A stretch of DNA of 64,000 nucleotides from Olsenella profusa F0195. GTDB lineage: Bacteria; Actinomycetota; Coriobacteriia; Coriobacteriales; Atopobiaceae. The stretch's first letter is position 1, and each line of letters starts with the position of its first letter. Under the pieces are notes generated by a model that searched no databases, was not told the DNA's origin, and saw nothing but the letters and a program-made list of their open reading frames with translations. The stretch covers positions 62,001 to 126,000 of the forward strand of contig NZ_AWEZ01000045.1 in NCBI RefSeq assembly GCF_000468755.1, read 5' to 3'. The position numbers and the translations under genes were made by a program. This document shows, in pieces, positions 10,101 to 17,008 of the stretch.

Positions 10101-11032
10101 CCGGTGCCTTCGATGCCACCGGCTACCCACGCAGGCAGTGCATGTCCTTCGTGGACAAGCTCGATCCCTCCAACATCATCGATGCGGCGGCAAAGCGCCA
10201 GAGGGATCGTGCCGCTGGCCAGAGTTCCCTCTTCGACATGTTCGGCGACGTGGCGGGCTCCGGCTTCGAGGATGATGTTCCCGAACCAAACGACGACGAA
10301 TGGGATCGCCACACCAAGCTCGCGCAGGAGCATGAGGTGCTCGGCATCTATGTCTCCGACCATCCGCTGCGCCCGTTCGAGTACGCCCTCTCCAAGGCGC
10401 GTGACTGCACCATTGCCGACCTCGATACGACCGTCCCCTTTGTCGATCCCGTGTCGGGTGAGGCGGGCACGCATCCCCAGGTGCCCGATGGCAAGGTCAT
10501 TCGCCTCGCGGGCATGGTTCCCACGGGTGGCGTCGCCAAGAAGGTCACCAAGCGTGGTGACCAGATGGCCATCGTCACGCTCGAGGACATGGAGGGCGAG
10601 GTGCCCGTCGTCGTCTTTCCCAAGACCTACAAGGAGTGCGCCGCCGCCCTGGAGGGTGAGGTCGACCTCGAGACGGGCGAGCGCGTGGGGGATGTGTTCA
10701 TCAAGGTCACGGGCAAGCTGGAGCGAGGCGACAGGGGCATACAGGTCATCGCCTCGACGGTCGAGGGCATGGAGCTCAACGAGAGAGCCAACCGTCCCAA
10801 GGTCCTGGAGGTGTGCATGACGCCACGTCAGCTCTCGCAGGATCGCATCGAGACGCTGCAGTCCATCCTTTCCCGCTATAACGGGTTTGACCATGTCGAG
10901 TTGCTTGTCGAGGGGGCGAGCGGCGGCACCATGCGCATGGCCCTGCCCGTGAAGGTGGACGCGCGCAACATGGTGCTCATCGCTGAGGTCAGGGACCTGA
11001 TGGGGCATGATGGTCACGTACAGCTGGTCTAG
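7127..11032 (+). CDS. dnaE: DNA polymerase III subunit alpha
   Basis: Replicative polymerase catalytic subunit, 1,301 residues, longer than the usual 1,150-1,180. The start ATG follows CGGAGGCAG. The PHP domain begins at once (HLHNHSDFS at 5-13, ALTDHGYMFG near 40). An extra stretch of about 60 residues, rich in Trp, Asp and Glu, separates the usual PHP strands (about residues 60-124). The palm holds GVGPGRGSAAGA near 430 and the acidic catalytic motif PDIDMDFDDEH near 472. Later come the helix-hairpin-helix region and an OB fold (VIRLAGMVPTGG...VVVFPKTYKE). A short insert also appears in the fingers region (FHWEGNGADETIYDHW). It seems to be transcribed alone. Confidence 0.97.
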   Translation: MAFVHLHNHSDFSILDGATRIPDMVKRAVDLKMPAVALTDHGYMFGIPNLDLECRHYNDDAPAMVQWRHDVECFKKGWDLDEPEPDRPDAEPWQCAHAQWEGDVRAWEGSDHDLSAVQAHRAPLRIKPIFGCEAYFITDDCIERGTKQRRYHLILLAKNETGYANLLRCMSIAAGHEMYYYKPRVTLDMLRRYSEGVICQSACVQGIIPQRILEGNVDEAREWARAFRGIYGDDFYIEIQDHGLSFRNGWDDRKLDEYLVRIARELDIKVVVTNDFHYLTREDAPTQDILSCIGKATTLDDPNRMRMEGSEFYMKSEQEMRELFSWIPEACDTTLEIADKCDFELDWSSMYLPNFPGLKSGETAEERFRTECERGLARRYGNDWRNVVINGINVQERFEYEYKVICDKGFANYFLIVQDYVQWAKDNGIGVGPGRGSAAGAIVAYAMNITSFDPLENNLMFERFLSPQRSEMPDIDMDFDDEHLQDVLQHVRDVYGEDHVCKVITYSTIKAKQAINDAARVLGQPVYVGQRLSKMLSNDPKLALGNALHKNEKRPDQYSPDFEDAYDKDPDAHHIIDAALSIEGLTRGEGVHACATLIAPTPVTDHVPTKLDTKGNVTITQYEGHSVADMGLLKMDFLGLRTLTVIDKALANIRHSHPAAADIEAMPRAVRACLKPDVTCVDIDVDKIDFADPKIYELLGCGHTAGVFQVESDGMTATIKNMQPTEYKQIVALIALYRPGPLGAGMVDSYIKRMHGQERISYYDERLRPILEETYGTMVYQEQVMQISVKMSGFTPGESDSRMRKPVAKKKIKMLTGEVFHWEGNGADETIYDHWMNGAVTNGYRREVAQELWDNVLEFASYAFNKSHSAGYAILVMQTAWLKAYFPREYMASVLTSYMGKTDKIVHYVSACRHEGIQVLPPDINESGRDFTATADGIRFGFAGIRGVGEGPAEAIMTERAEGGPFKNLHDFVDRVDGGQANRRVVEALIKAGAFDATGYPRRQCMSFVDKLDPSNIIDAAAKRQRDRAAGQSSLFDMFGDVAGSGFEDDVPEPNDDEWDRHTKLAQEHEVLGIYVSDHPLRPFEYALSKARDCTIADLDTTVPFVDPVSGEAGTHPQVPDGKVIRLAGMVPTGGVAKKVTKRGDQMAIVTLEDMEGEVPVVVFPKTYKECAAALEGEVDLETGERVGDVFIKVTGKLERGDRGIQVIASTVEGMELNERANRPKVLEVCMTPRQLSQDRIETLQSILSRYNGFDHVELLVEGASGGTMRMALPVKVDARNMVLIAEVRDLMGHDGHVQLV

Positions 11033-11057
11033 ATAAGTTTCCGGACGACCGTATATG

Positions 11058-11078
11058 TTATTGACATGATGGCAATAA
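11058..11078. promoter_or_regulatory. 21-bp palindromic operator candidate upstream of desulfoferrodoxin
   Basis: TTATTG at 11058-11063 and CAATAA at 11073-11078 are the outer arms of a 21-bp dyad centred on 11068. Nine of ten possible base pairs match; only positions 7 and 15 do not. It contains a TTGACA hexamer (11061-11066) and lies 55 bp before the superoxide reductase start. The size and AT-rich arms resemble Fur/PerR-type or other redox-regulator sites, but the binding protein cannot be named. Confidence 0.55.
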
Positions 11079-11133
11079 TGAGGGCATGCGATGGTGGGGA
11101 CCATCGCGCCACAGACGAGTGAGAGGAACCAAC

Positions 11134-11517
11134 ATGTCCGAGCCTACCTTCTATCGCTGCAATACGTGCGGCAATCTGGTCTATGTGGTCAACGAGGGAA
11201 CCTGCACGCCCGAATGTTGTGGCGAGCCGATGGAGGAGCTGGTCGCTGACTCCACCGATGCCGCAACCGAGAAGCACGTGCCTGTCATCGAACGTTCCGG
11301 CGAGACCGTGACCGTCAAGGTCGGCGAGATCGCGCATCCCATGCTTGAGGCCCACTTCATCCAGTGGATCGCGCTGGCATACGGCGAGGCCGTGTCGTTC
11401 CACCATCTCGAGCCTGGCGAGGAGCCCGTCGCAACGTTTGCGGGTGTGCCCGCGGACGCCAAGGTTGTGGCCTTTGAGCACTGCAACCTTCACGGGCTGT
11501 GGAAGGCAGGGGCCTAG
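11134..11517 (+). CDS. dfx: Desulfoferrodoxin (superoxide reductase, two iron centres)
   Basis: Reduces superoxide to hydrogen peroxide without making oxygen, a typical defence of anaerobes; cytosolic, 127 residues. The start at 11134 follows GAGAGGAACC and gives the family N-terminus. Residues 8-30 form the desulforedoxin knuckle (YRCNTCG...PECCGEPM), which binds a four-cysteine iron. The C-terminal catalytic iron site is intact: His in EKHVPVI, HPMLEAHFIQW with two more His, and the final Cys and His in FEHCNLHGLW. The gene is single, with a palindrome upstream and a strong terminator downstream, so it is probably an independently regulated unit. Confidence 0.95.
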   Translation: MSEPTFYRCNTCGNLVYVVNEGTCTPECCGEPMEELVADSTDAATEKHVPVIERSGETVTVKVGEIAHPMLEAHFIQWIALAYGEAVSFHHLEPGEEPVATFAGVPADAKVVAFEHCNLHGLWKAGA

Positions 11518-11545
11518 GGCCACGGCGTTTGGCGAGCGTCTGTGC

Positions 11546-11577
11546 GCGGGCACCGGTTCGACCGGTGCCCGCCTTTT
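11546..11577 (+). terminator. Rho-independent terminator after desulfoferrodoxin
   Basis: A perfect 12-bp stem, GCGGGCACCGGT with ACCGGTGCCCGC, closes a 3-nt loop and is followed by CTTTT. It begins 28 bp after the dfx stop codon. Confidence 0.85.
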
Positions 11578-11769
11578 CATAGGCGTGCCCCTCGCTCCGG
11601 CAGGTGCCCTTGGCCCCTGACACCGGCGGCCCCATCTCACGCAGGCGTGCGGTGGGCCTGCGGATGGGCGGGGACCGATGCGGCGACGGGGCCGTACGGC
11701 CCTTGGCCCCAACGATCCGGGTCGTATGGCGTATCCTGAGGGAAGCGATACGAGCAGGAAGGGTTCGTC

Positions 11770-13629
11770 ATGAGAATCGGCATCGCACAGATCGAGACTC
11801 GCCCCGGTGACCTCACGACCACAGGGGAGCGCATCTGCTCCTATGCGAGCGCTGCGGCGATGCAGGGTGTCGACCTGCTCCTGTTCTCGGCAGGCGCCCT
11901 GACGGGTTTCCAGGGCGTGCGGCCGAGCGACCAGCAGGACTTTGACGTCGATGTCTTCCGCTGTCTCTGCGGCCTCTCCGAACGCGTTTCCTGTCCCTGT
12001 GTCATACCGGTCTACCTGGGGCTTGAGGATTCGCTCTTTGCCGATGTCGCCCTGGTGGCGGACGGCAGGGTCCGCCTGCTCAACATGGAAGTCGATGGCT
12101 TCCAGATGGGGGAGACCCCCGAGCGGCCTGTCGCGCCAGGCTCGCGCGTGCTGTCCTATGGGGGGAGAACGTTCCAGTTTGCCTGCACCCTCGACGAGTA
12201 TGATGCCATCGTCTATGCGGGTACATCGGCGGACGTCGTGGTGCTGCTCGACTCCGAGGGGGCGAGCATGGACGATCCCATGAGCCTGCTGGGTGCCGCC
12301 CTGGAGGAGAACAGCTATGCGGACGACGCGGCCAACCTCGGAAGCTGGGTCGTGGGCGTGGCGTCACTGGGCGTGAGCGGCGAGTCGGTCTCATGCGGCG
12401 GGAGTTTTGTGCTGTCGCCGACGGACGGGCTCGTGGCCGTGGCGCCCGCCTTCGAGGAGCATCTGCTCGTTGCGCCCCTCGAGGAGGGTGCGGCCGTCCC
12501 TGACACGCGTCCGGAGCGCCCCGTCCTTGACGAGCGGCTCTTTCTCTGGCAGCTGCTCACCTTGGGTATCAAGGGGCTCACCGCTCGCGCGGGCGCCGCC
12601 CCCGAGGTGGTGCTGGCGCTCGATGGGACCCTGTCCTCGCAGGTGCTGGCCATACTTGCCTCGGATGCCCTCGGTCCCACGCACGTGCACGCGCTGCTCT
12701 GTGCGGCGGATGCGGCGGGACAGCGGGCCTCCGACAACCTGGTGACCCGCCTGCGTGTGGATAGCCGCCGCTCCGAGCATGCCCGCACGCACGGGGCGTC
12801 CGCGGAGGACGTCCTCGAGTCCTCCCAGGTGGAGGCGCAGCTTGCCGCGTGGGCAGCGGAGCTGGATGGCGTCGTGCTCTCATCTCAGGACAAGACGGCG
12901 CTCGCCCTGGGGCTCGATGCCCGCCAGGCGACGGCGGCCTTCGTGGTCCCGCTGTATGACGTGTATCGCTCCGACCTCCTGACGTTGGCGCACTTCAGAA
13001 ACACCATCTCCCCGGTCATTCCGCATGTGACGCTCATGCCCGCGGATCTTCCCGATCCGTGGGGACATGCGGTTCGCGGTGCGCAGGAACGCGAGGAGCG
13101 CCTGAGCGCCATTGACCGCGTGCTGGCCGAGTACCTCGAGAACGCCCGGCCCATAGCGGACGTCATCGACGTCACGGGGTTCTCGCGCGAGTTCGTGCTT
13201 GATGTGCTCGATGCCCTGGATGACGCCAATGGCCTGTGTCTCGTGATGCCGCATACGCTCGCCACGGGCGCGCTCACCCTCAGGGAGGCGGCGCTTCCCA
13301 CGGGCATGACCTGGCGTGACGGCGCCCACGCGCATCCGGGGGAGCTGCAGGCAACACTCTCGGACCTGGTCGAGCGGCACCTTGACCGATCGCGGCAGCA
13401 GGAGGATGCGACCGATGCCCAGACGCCACCTGATGGGGCCACCCCCCTGGGGCAGGGGGCGCGGGAGGACGTCGCGCGCCAGATGTCCGAGGCCCTTTCG
13501 CTGCTGCGCGACTTCGCGCAGGCGCAGGGCCTTGACATCAGCGTGACCCAGCGGGAGCTGGGGGAGACGGAGCACGACGGTCGCACCGACGACCATCCCG
13601 GCTGGCGCTATCCCTTCTCCGAGAACTGA
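11770..13629 (+). CDS. NAD+ synthetase-like protein with degenerate active sites
   Basis: The 619-residue protein follows the two-domain plan of glutamine-dependent NAD+ synthetase (NadE): an N-terminal nitrilase-type amidase and a C-terminal adenine-nucleotide hydrolase fold. Key positions are altered. The amidase Glu motif FPELALTGY reads FSAGALTGF (near 39), the usual catalytic Lys is not recognisable, and a Cys is kept near 139. The synthetase P-loop LSGGIDS reads LDGTLSS (near 284), and the later TSNKSE motif reads SSQDKTA (near 371). The tail of about 100 residues is unrelated. A catalytically dead, possibly regulatory or scaffold protein is inferred. It lies directly before ruvC but has its own upstream region. 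pncB, a NAD salvage gene, lies 6 kb away. Confidence 0.6.
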   Translation: MRIGIAQIETRPGDLTTTGERICSYASAAAMQGVDLLLFSAGALTGFQGVRPSDQQDFDVDVFRCLCGLSERVSCPCVIPVYLGLEDSLFADVALVADGRVRLLNMEVDGFQMGETPERPVAPGSRVLSYGGRTFQFACTLDEYDAIVYAGTSADVVVLLDSEGASMDDPMSLLGAALEENSYADDAANLGSWVVGVASLGVSGESVSCGGSFVLSPTDGLVAVAPAFEEHLLVAPLEEGAAVPDTRPERPVLDERLFLWQLLTLGIKGLTARAGAAPEVVLALDGTLSSQVLAILASDALGPTHVHALLCAADAAGQRASDNLVTRLRVDSRRSEHARTHGASAEDVLESSQVEAQLAAWAAELDGVVLSSQDKTALALGLDARQATAAFVVPLYDVYRSDLLTLAHFRNTISPVIPHVTLMPADLPDPWGHAVRGAQEREERLSAIDRVLAEYLENARPIADVIDVTGFSREFVLDVLDALDDANGLCLVMPHTLATGALTLREAALPTGMTWRDGAHAHPGELQATLSDLVERHLDRSRQQEDATDAQTPPDGATPLGQGAREDVARQMSEALSLLRDFAQAQGLDISVTQRELGETEHDGRTDDHPGWRYPFSEN

Positions 13630-13640
13630 GTGCCGGCTGT

Positions 13641-13648
13641 GCTACCAT
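13641..13648 (+). promoter_or_regulatory. Candidate -10 element for ruvCAB
   Basis: GCTACCAT, preceded by TGT, gives an extended -10 look. It lies 33 bp before the ruvC ATG and just after the stop of the NAD-synthetase-like gene. Confidence 0.4.
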
Positions 13649-13681
13649 AGAACGGACGTTCGTATCCGCAGAGGGAGACGC

Positions 13682-14344
13682 ATGGTTATCCTCGGCATAG
13701 ACCCAGGCCTCGCCCATACGGGCTGGGGGATCATCGAGACGCGTGGTGCGACCTGCCGGACGCGCGCCTATGGGTGCATCGCAAGTGACACGTCTCTCGA
13801 CCTCGCACGCCGCCTGGGGAGGATCTACGACGAGGTCTCGCGGGTCATCGTCGCCTACGCACCTTCAGAGCTCGCCATAGAGAAGGTCTTCTTTGGTAAG
13901 AACACGCGCTCCGCCATCGCGACGGCACACGCGCGCGGTGCCGCCATCGTCGCGTGCGCCGAGGCGGGGCTGCAGATGGGGGAGTACACCCCCATGCAGA
14001 TCAAGCAGGCCGTGGTGGGTACGGGCTCTGCCGACAAGCGCCAGGTCATCTTCATGGTGCGCACCATCCTCTCCCTCGACCACGACCCACGCCCCGACCA
14101 CTGTGCCGACGCGCTCGCGGCGGCGGTGTGCCATGCCAACCTCACCACCACCCAGCGCGTCGCCCGCAACGTTGCCTCCGTCGCGGTCTTCGAGGCCGAG
14201 CAGGCGCAACGCGACCAGGCACGCAAACGGGCCAGCGAGGAGACCGCCGCCGCCACGGCAGCGGCGGTGGCGCTGCGCTCGGCAGGCCCCCAGGCGCGTC
14301 CGGCTGTGTCCCGGGCGCGGCAGAGCAGGAGGAGCACGCAATGA
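13682..14344 (+). CDS. ruvC: Holliday junction resolvase RuvC
   Basis: Endonuclease that resolves Holliday junctions with RuvAB, 220 residues. The RNase H-like fold begins with LGIDPGLAHTGWG (catalytic Asp7). Next come AIEKVFFGKNTRSA (catalytic Glu near 66) and DHCADALAAAVCH (the last catalytic acids). The core ends near 165; the remaining 55 residues are an Ala/Arg/Gln-rich tail, longer than in most RuvC proteins and of unknown use. The start follows AGAGGGAGACGC. The stop overlaps the ruvA start by 4 bp (ATGA), the classic ruvCAB operon arrangement. Confidence 0.97.
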   Translation: MVILGIDPGLAHTGWGIIETRGATCRTRAYGCIASDTSLDLARRLGRIYDEVSRVIVAYAPSELAIEKVFFGKNTRSAIATAHARGAAIVACAEAGLQMGEYTPMQIKQAVVGTGSADKRQVIFMVRTILSLDHDPRPDHCADALAAAVCHANLTTTQRVARNVASVAVFEAEQAQRDQARKRASEETAAATAAAVALRSAGPQARPAVSRARQSRRSTQ

Positions 14345-14973
14345 TTTCCCAGCTCACTGGATCGCTCGTGGACGTGTCTCCAACGTCTGTCGTGCTCGAT
14401 GTCGGCGGCATCGGCTTTGTCCTAGGCGTCTCGGCCACCACTGTGGCCGCGCTGCCACAGGCGGGCAGCGCCGGCATCACCCTCCTCACACGCATGGTCG
14501 TGAAGGAGAATGCCATGGAGCTCTATGGCTTTGCCTCCGACGACGAACGCGCCGTCTTCGACAGGCTCATCACCATCTCTGGCGTGGGACCCAAGCTTGC
14601 CCTTGCCGTCCTCTCCTCCTTCGCCCCGGCGGCGCTGGCCACCATCGTCACGATGCAGGACGTCAGTCGCATGGCCCAGGTGCCCGGTGTGGGCAAGAAG
14701 AAGGCACAGCGCCTGCTCATGGAGCTCTCTGACGTGTTTGCCAAGGACGCCACGTTGCGGGGGTTGACTGGCGGCCAGGACGTGCCATCCGGTGCGCCAT
14801 CCCAGCCCGATGCGTCCGAATCGACTGCCGAGGAGGCCACCTCGGCGCTCCTCTCCATGGGCTTTACCCCACAGGAGTGCGACCTTGCCCTCAAGGGGCA
14901 TGACGAGGCGGGCGCGACCACGCTCGAGCAGACCATCGCCTACGCGCTCAGGCGTCTGGGAGGTGGTGCCTGA
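14341..14973 (+). CDS. ruvA: Holliday junction branch migration protein RuvA
   Basis: Junction-recognition subunit of the RuvAB branch-migration motor, 210 residues. The N-terminal OB fold starts [12 protein letters not shown] and contains VLDVGGIGF. The middle has tandem helix-hairpin-helix motifs ([14 protein letters not shown] and [16 protein letters not shown]). An acidic, Pro/Ser-rich linker of about 30 residues leads to domain III ([16 protein letters not shown]), which binds RuvB. The true start is the ATG at 14341, overlapping the ruvC stop; the frame stays open far upstream inside ruvC but that part is antisense-like noise. It shares one base with the ruvB start (TGATG). Confidence 0.96.
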   Translation: MISQLTGSLVDVSPTSVVLDVGGIGFVLGVSATTVAALPQAGSAGITLLTRMVVKENAMELYGFASDDERAVFDRLITISGVGPKLALAVLSSFAPAALATIVTMQDVSRMAQVPGVGKKKAQRLLMELSDVFAKDATLRGLTGGQDVPSGAPSQPDASESTAEEATSALLSMGFTPQECDLALKGHDEAGATTLEQTIAYALRRLGGGA

Positions 14974-16043
14974 TGTGGGAGGCCCCCGATGACGACCTCT
15001 TTGCGGATGCCGTGGGGACCCCGTCCCACGAGCGCGAGCGCATGGTCACCGGCGAGCTCACGGCGGACGACATCGACGTCGAGCACAGCCTGAGGCCCAC
15101 CACGCTCGATGGCTACATCGGCCAGGAGCGCGTCCGATCCAACCTGCGCGTGCTCATCGCTGCCGCCAGGGAGCGCAATGAGACGTTGGATCACGTGCTC
15201 TTCTCGGGTCCTCCGGGCCTGGGCAAGACCACGCTCGCCGGCGTCGTCGCCACCGAGATGGGCGCGCGCCTCAAGACCACCTCGGGCCCAGCCATCGCGC
15301 GCACGGGGGACCTCGCGGCCATCCTCACCAATCTCGAAGAGGGGGACGTCCTCTTCGTGGACGAGATCCACCGTCTCAACCATCAGGTCGAGGAGGTCCT
15401 CTATCCGGCGATGGAGGACTTCGCCCTCGACATCGTCATCGGCAAGGGCCCGGCTGCCCGCTCCATCAGGCTGGACATCCCACGCTTCACCCTTGTGGGG
15501 GCCACCACGCGCACGGGCCTCCTCACGGGCCCCCTGCGGGACCGCTTTGGCATCTCGTATCGGCTCGACTACTACGGCACGGACGAGCTCGCCCGCATCG
15601 TGGAGCGCTCTGCCTCCATCCTTGGCGTCGAGGTGGACCACCAAGGTGCCCAGGAGATCGCCAGCCGCGCGCGCGGCACGCCGCGCCTGGCCAACCGCCT
15701 GCTCAAGCGCGTGCGTGACTATGCCCAGGTGCGCGCCGACGGCAGCGTCACGTGGGAGGTCGCGGCGGAGGCCCTCTCGTTCTTCGAGATAGACGAGATG
15801 GGACTCGACTGGATGGACGCCAGGATCCTCGATGCGCTCACGCGCACGTTCCGTGGCCGACCCGTGGGGCTCGCCACCATCGCCTCGGCGGTGGGGGAGG
15901 ACTCCTCCACGCTCGAGGACGTCTATGAGCCCTACCTAATCCAGCGTGGCCTCATCGTCCGCACGCCGCAGGGCAGGCAGGCCACGGCCCTCGCTTACGA
16001 GCATCTCGGCATCGTGCCGCCCGCGGAAGGCGGCGGGGCCTGA
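14973..16043 (+). CDS. ruvB: Holliday junction branch migration helicase RuvB
   Basis: AAA+ ATPase that drives Holliday junction branch migration, 356 residues. Walker A is [11 protein letters not shown], Walker B is [10 protein letters not shown], sensor 1 and the RuvB signature are [19 protein letters not shown], and the arginine-rich sensor 2 region reads [20 protein letters not shown]. The C-terminal winged helix contains PRGLAT-like [12 protein letters not shown] and [16 protein letters not shown]. The start codon shares its A with the ruvA stop. It is the last ruv gene, but the next gene begins only 40 bp on and may be co-transcribed. Confidence 0.97.
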   Translation: MWEAPDDDLFADAVGTPSHERERMVTGELTADDIDVEHSLRPTTLDGYIGQERVRSNLRVLIAAARERNETLDHVLFSGPPGLGKTTLAGVVATEMGARLKTTSGPAIARTGDLAAILTNLEEGDVLFVDEIHRLNHQVEEVLYPAMEDFALDIVIGKGPAARSIRLDIPRFTLVGATTRTGLLTGPLRDRFGISYRLDYYGTDELARIVERSASILGVEVDHQGAQEIASRARGTPRLANRLLKRVRDYAQVRADGSVTWEVAAEALSFFEIDEMGLDWMDARILDALTRTFRGRPVGLATIASAVGEDSSTLEDVYEPYLIQRGLIVRTPQGRQATALAYEHLGIVPPAEGGGA

Positions 16044-16083
16044 GTGCCCCAGGGCAGCGTCATGACCATCCAAGGGAGACCAC

Positions 16084-16473
16084 ATGTTGCAGCACGACTA
16101 TCTGCTCGAGCTCATCGCCCAGTTTGTGGAGGTGGTCAGCTCTGCGCTCAGACGTGCGCTCGGTTCGGGGGATCTCTCGGCGGCCGGTGAGGTCGAGGAG
16201 GCCATCGCCGGCCTGCTGGACATCGACCCCGTGATCGCCTTGCAGCTCTCGCCCGACTCGCTCGTCACCATGATGGTGCTCTCCGGTGTGGGCGACTCGG
16301 TTGCGGAGTATGTGGGGTATGCGCTCGACAAGGTGGGCGATGCCTACGCCACCGCGGGAAGGGGTGAGCTGGCGGAGGTGCGCCATGCCCAGGCCCAGGC
16401 TGTCTATGGGTCGTTCGGGCTCGAGGAGCACAGTGTCCCCCCCGAGCTCAGAGGGTTGGACAAGCAGCTGTAG
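16084..16473 (+). CDS. Small helical protein, DUF6483-like
   Basis: A 129-residue protein predicted to be almost fully alpha-helical. It begins LQHDYLLELIAQFVEVVSSA, has a TPR-like second half (GYALDKVGDAYATAG...RHAQAQAVYGSFGL), and lacks a signal peptide or membrane segment. The overall pattern resembles small Gram-positive proteins grouped as DUF6483, which I recall but cannot check. The start follows GGGAGACCAC. It lies 40 bp behind ruvB on the same strand; whether it is linked functionally to recombination is unknown. Confidence 0.7.
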   Translation: MLQHDYLLELIAQFVEVVSSALRRALGSGDLSAAGEVEEAIAGLLDIDPVIALQLSPDSLVTMMVLSGVGDSVAEYVGYALDKVGDAYATAGRGELAEVRHAQAQAVYGSFGLEEHSVPPELRGLDKQL

Positions 16474-16573
16474 GAAGGGGTGGGCAACCTGTGGCGCCAC
16501 ATGCCTGAAGGCCCTCTGCCCCAATTTGTTCTGTCGTTTGAAAATACTCAACGCCCTGGCCCGTCCCGTACGG

Positions 16574-16579
16574 TAGAAT
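16574..16579 (+). promoter_or_regulatory. Candidate -10 element for the cold-shock gene
   Basis: TAGAAT sits about 79 bp before the start codon, implying a 5' leader of roughly 70 nt, as is common for cold-shock mRNAs. No good -35 hexamer is placed 16-18 bp upstream. Confidence 0.35.
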
Positions 16580-16627
16580 AGCGGTCGTGGCTCACGTCAC
16601 GGTTAGAGCGCCTCGGCGCAGCGTTTA

Positions 16628-16641
16628 TACCCCTAGGGGTA
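16628..16641. promoter_or_regulatory. Perfect 14-bp palindrome abutting the csp ribosome binding site
   Basis: TACCCCTAGGGGTA is a perfect dyad immediately before the purine-rich Shine-Dalgarno stretch GGAAGAAAGG. In RNA it could base-pair between molecules or with other leader parts; in DNA it could be an operator. Its function is not known. Confidence 0.45.
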
Positions 16642-16657
16642 GGAAGAAAGGCACGAC

Positions 16658-16864
16658 ATGGCAAAGGGTACTGTTAAGTGGTTCAACCCAGACAAGGGCT
16701 ATGGCTTCATCTCTCGTGAGGATGGCGATGACCTGTTCGTTCACTTCTCCGAGATCAAGATGGACGGCTTCAAGACCCTCGAGGAGGGCCAGGCGGTCGA
16801 GTTTGACGTCACCCGCAACGAGGAGAAGGGCAAGGATCAGGCCTCCAACGTGAGGAGGATCTAG
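16658..16864 (+). CDS. Cold shock protein (CspA family)
   Basis: A 68-residue single-stranded nucleic acid binding protein with one cold-shock domain. It acts as an RNA chaperone or antiterminator in the cytosol. The start [15 protein letters not shown] holds RNP1 (KGYGFI), and DLFVHFSEI holds RNP2. The end (DQASNVRRI) is typical of full-length family members. The Shine-Dalgarno region GGAAGAAAGG lies 8 bp upstream. The gene stands alone between a long leader with a palindrome and a terminator hairpin. Confidence 0.96.
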   Translation: MAKGTVKWFNPDKGYGFISREDGDDLFVHFSEIKMDGFKTLEEGQAVEFDVTRNEEKGKDQASNVRRI

Positions 16865-16888
16865 TCCAAAGGCCCATAGCGCATGATG

Positions 16889-16912
16889 GGAGGCCGCACG
16901 CGTGCGGCCTCC
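16889..16912 (+). terminator. Hairpin terminator after csp
   Basis: A 10-bp perfect stem, GGAGGCCGCA with TGCGGCCTCC, closes the loop CGCG 24 bp after the csp stop. The following TCTCATATGGTTT is only weakly T-rich. Confidence 0.65.
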
Positions 16913-17008
16913 TCTCATATGGTTTCCCGATGCCTCGGCGGCCCTCGCCCTACGGAGGGGTAGACTGCCTACCGTGGCGCGGATGCCGTCTCACGGAAGG
17001 AGGGGCAT

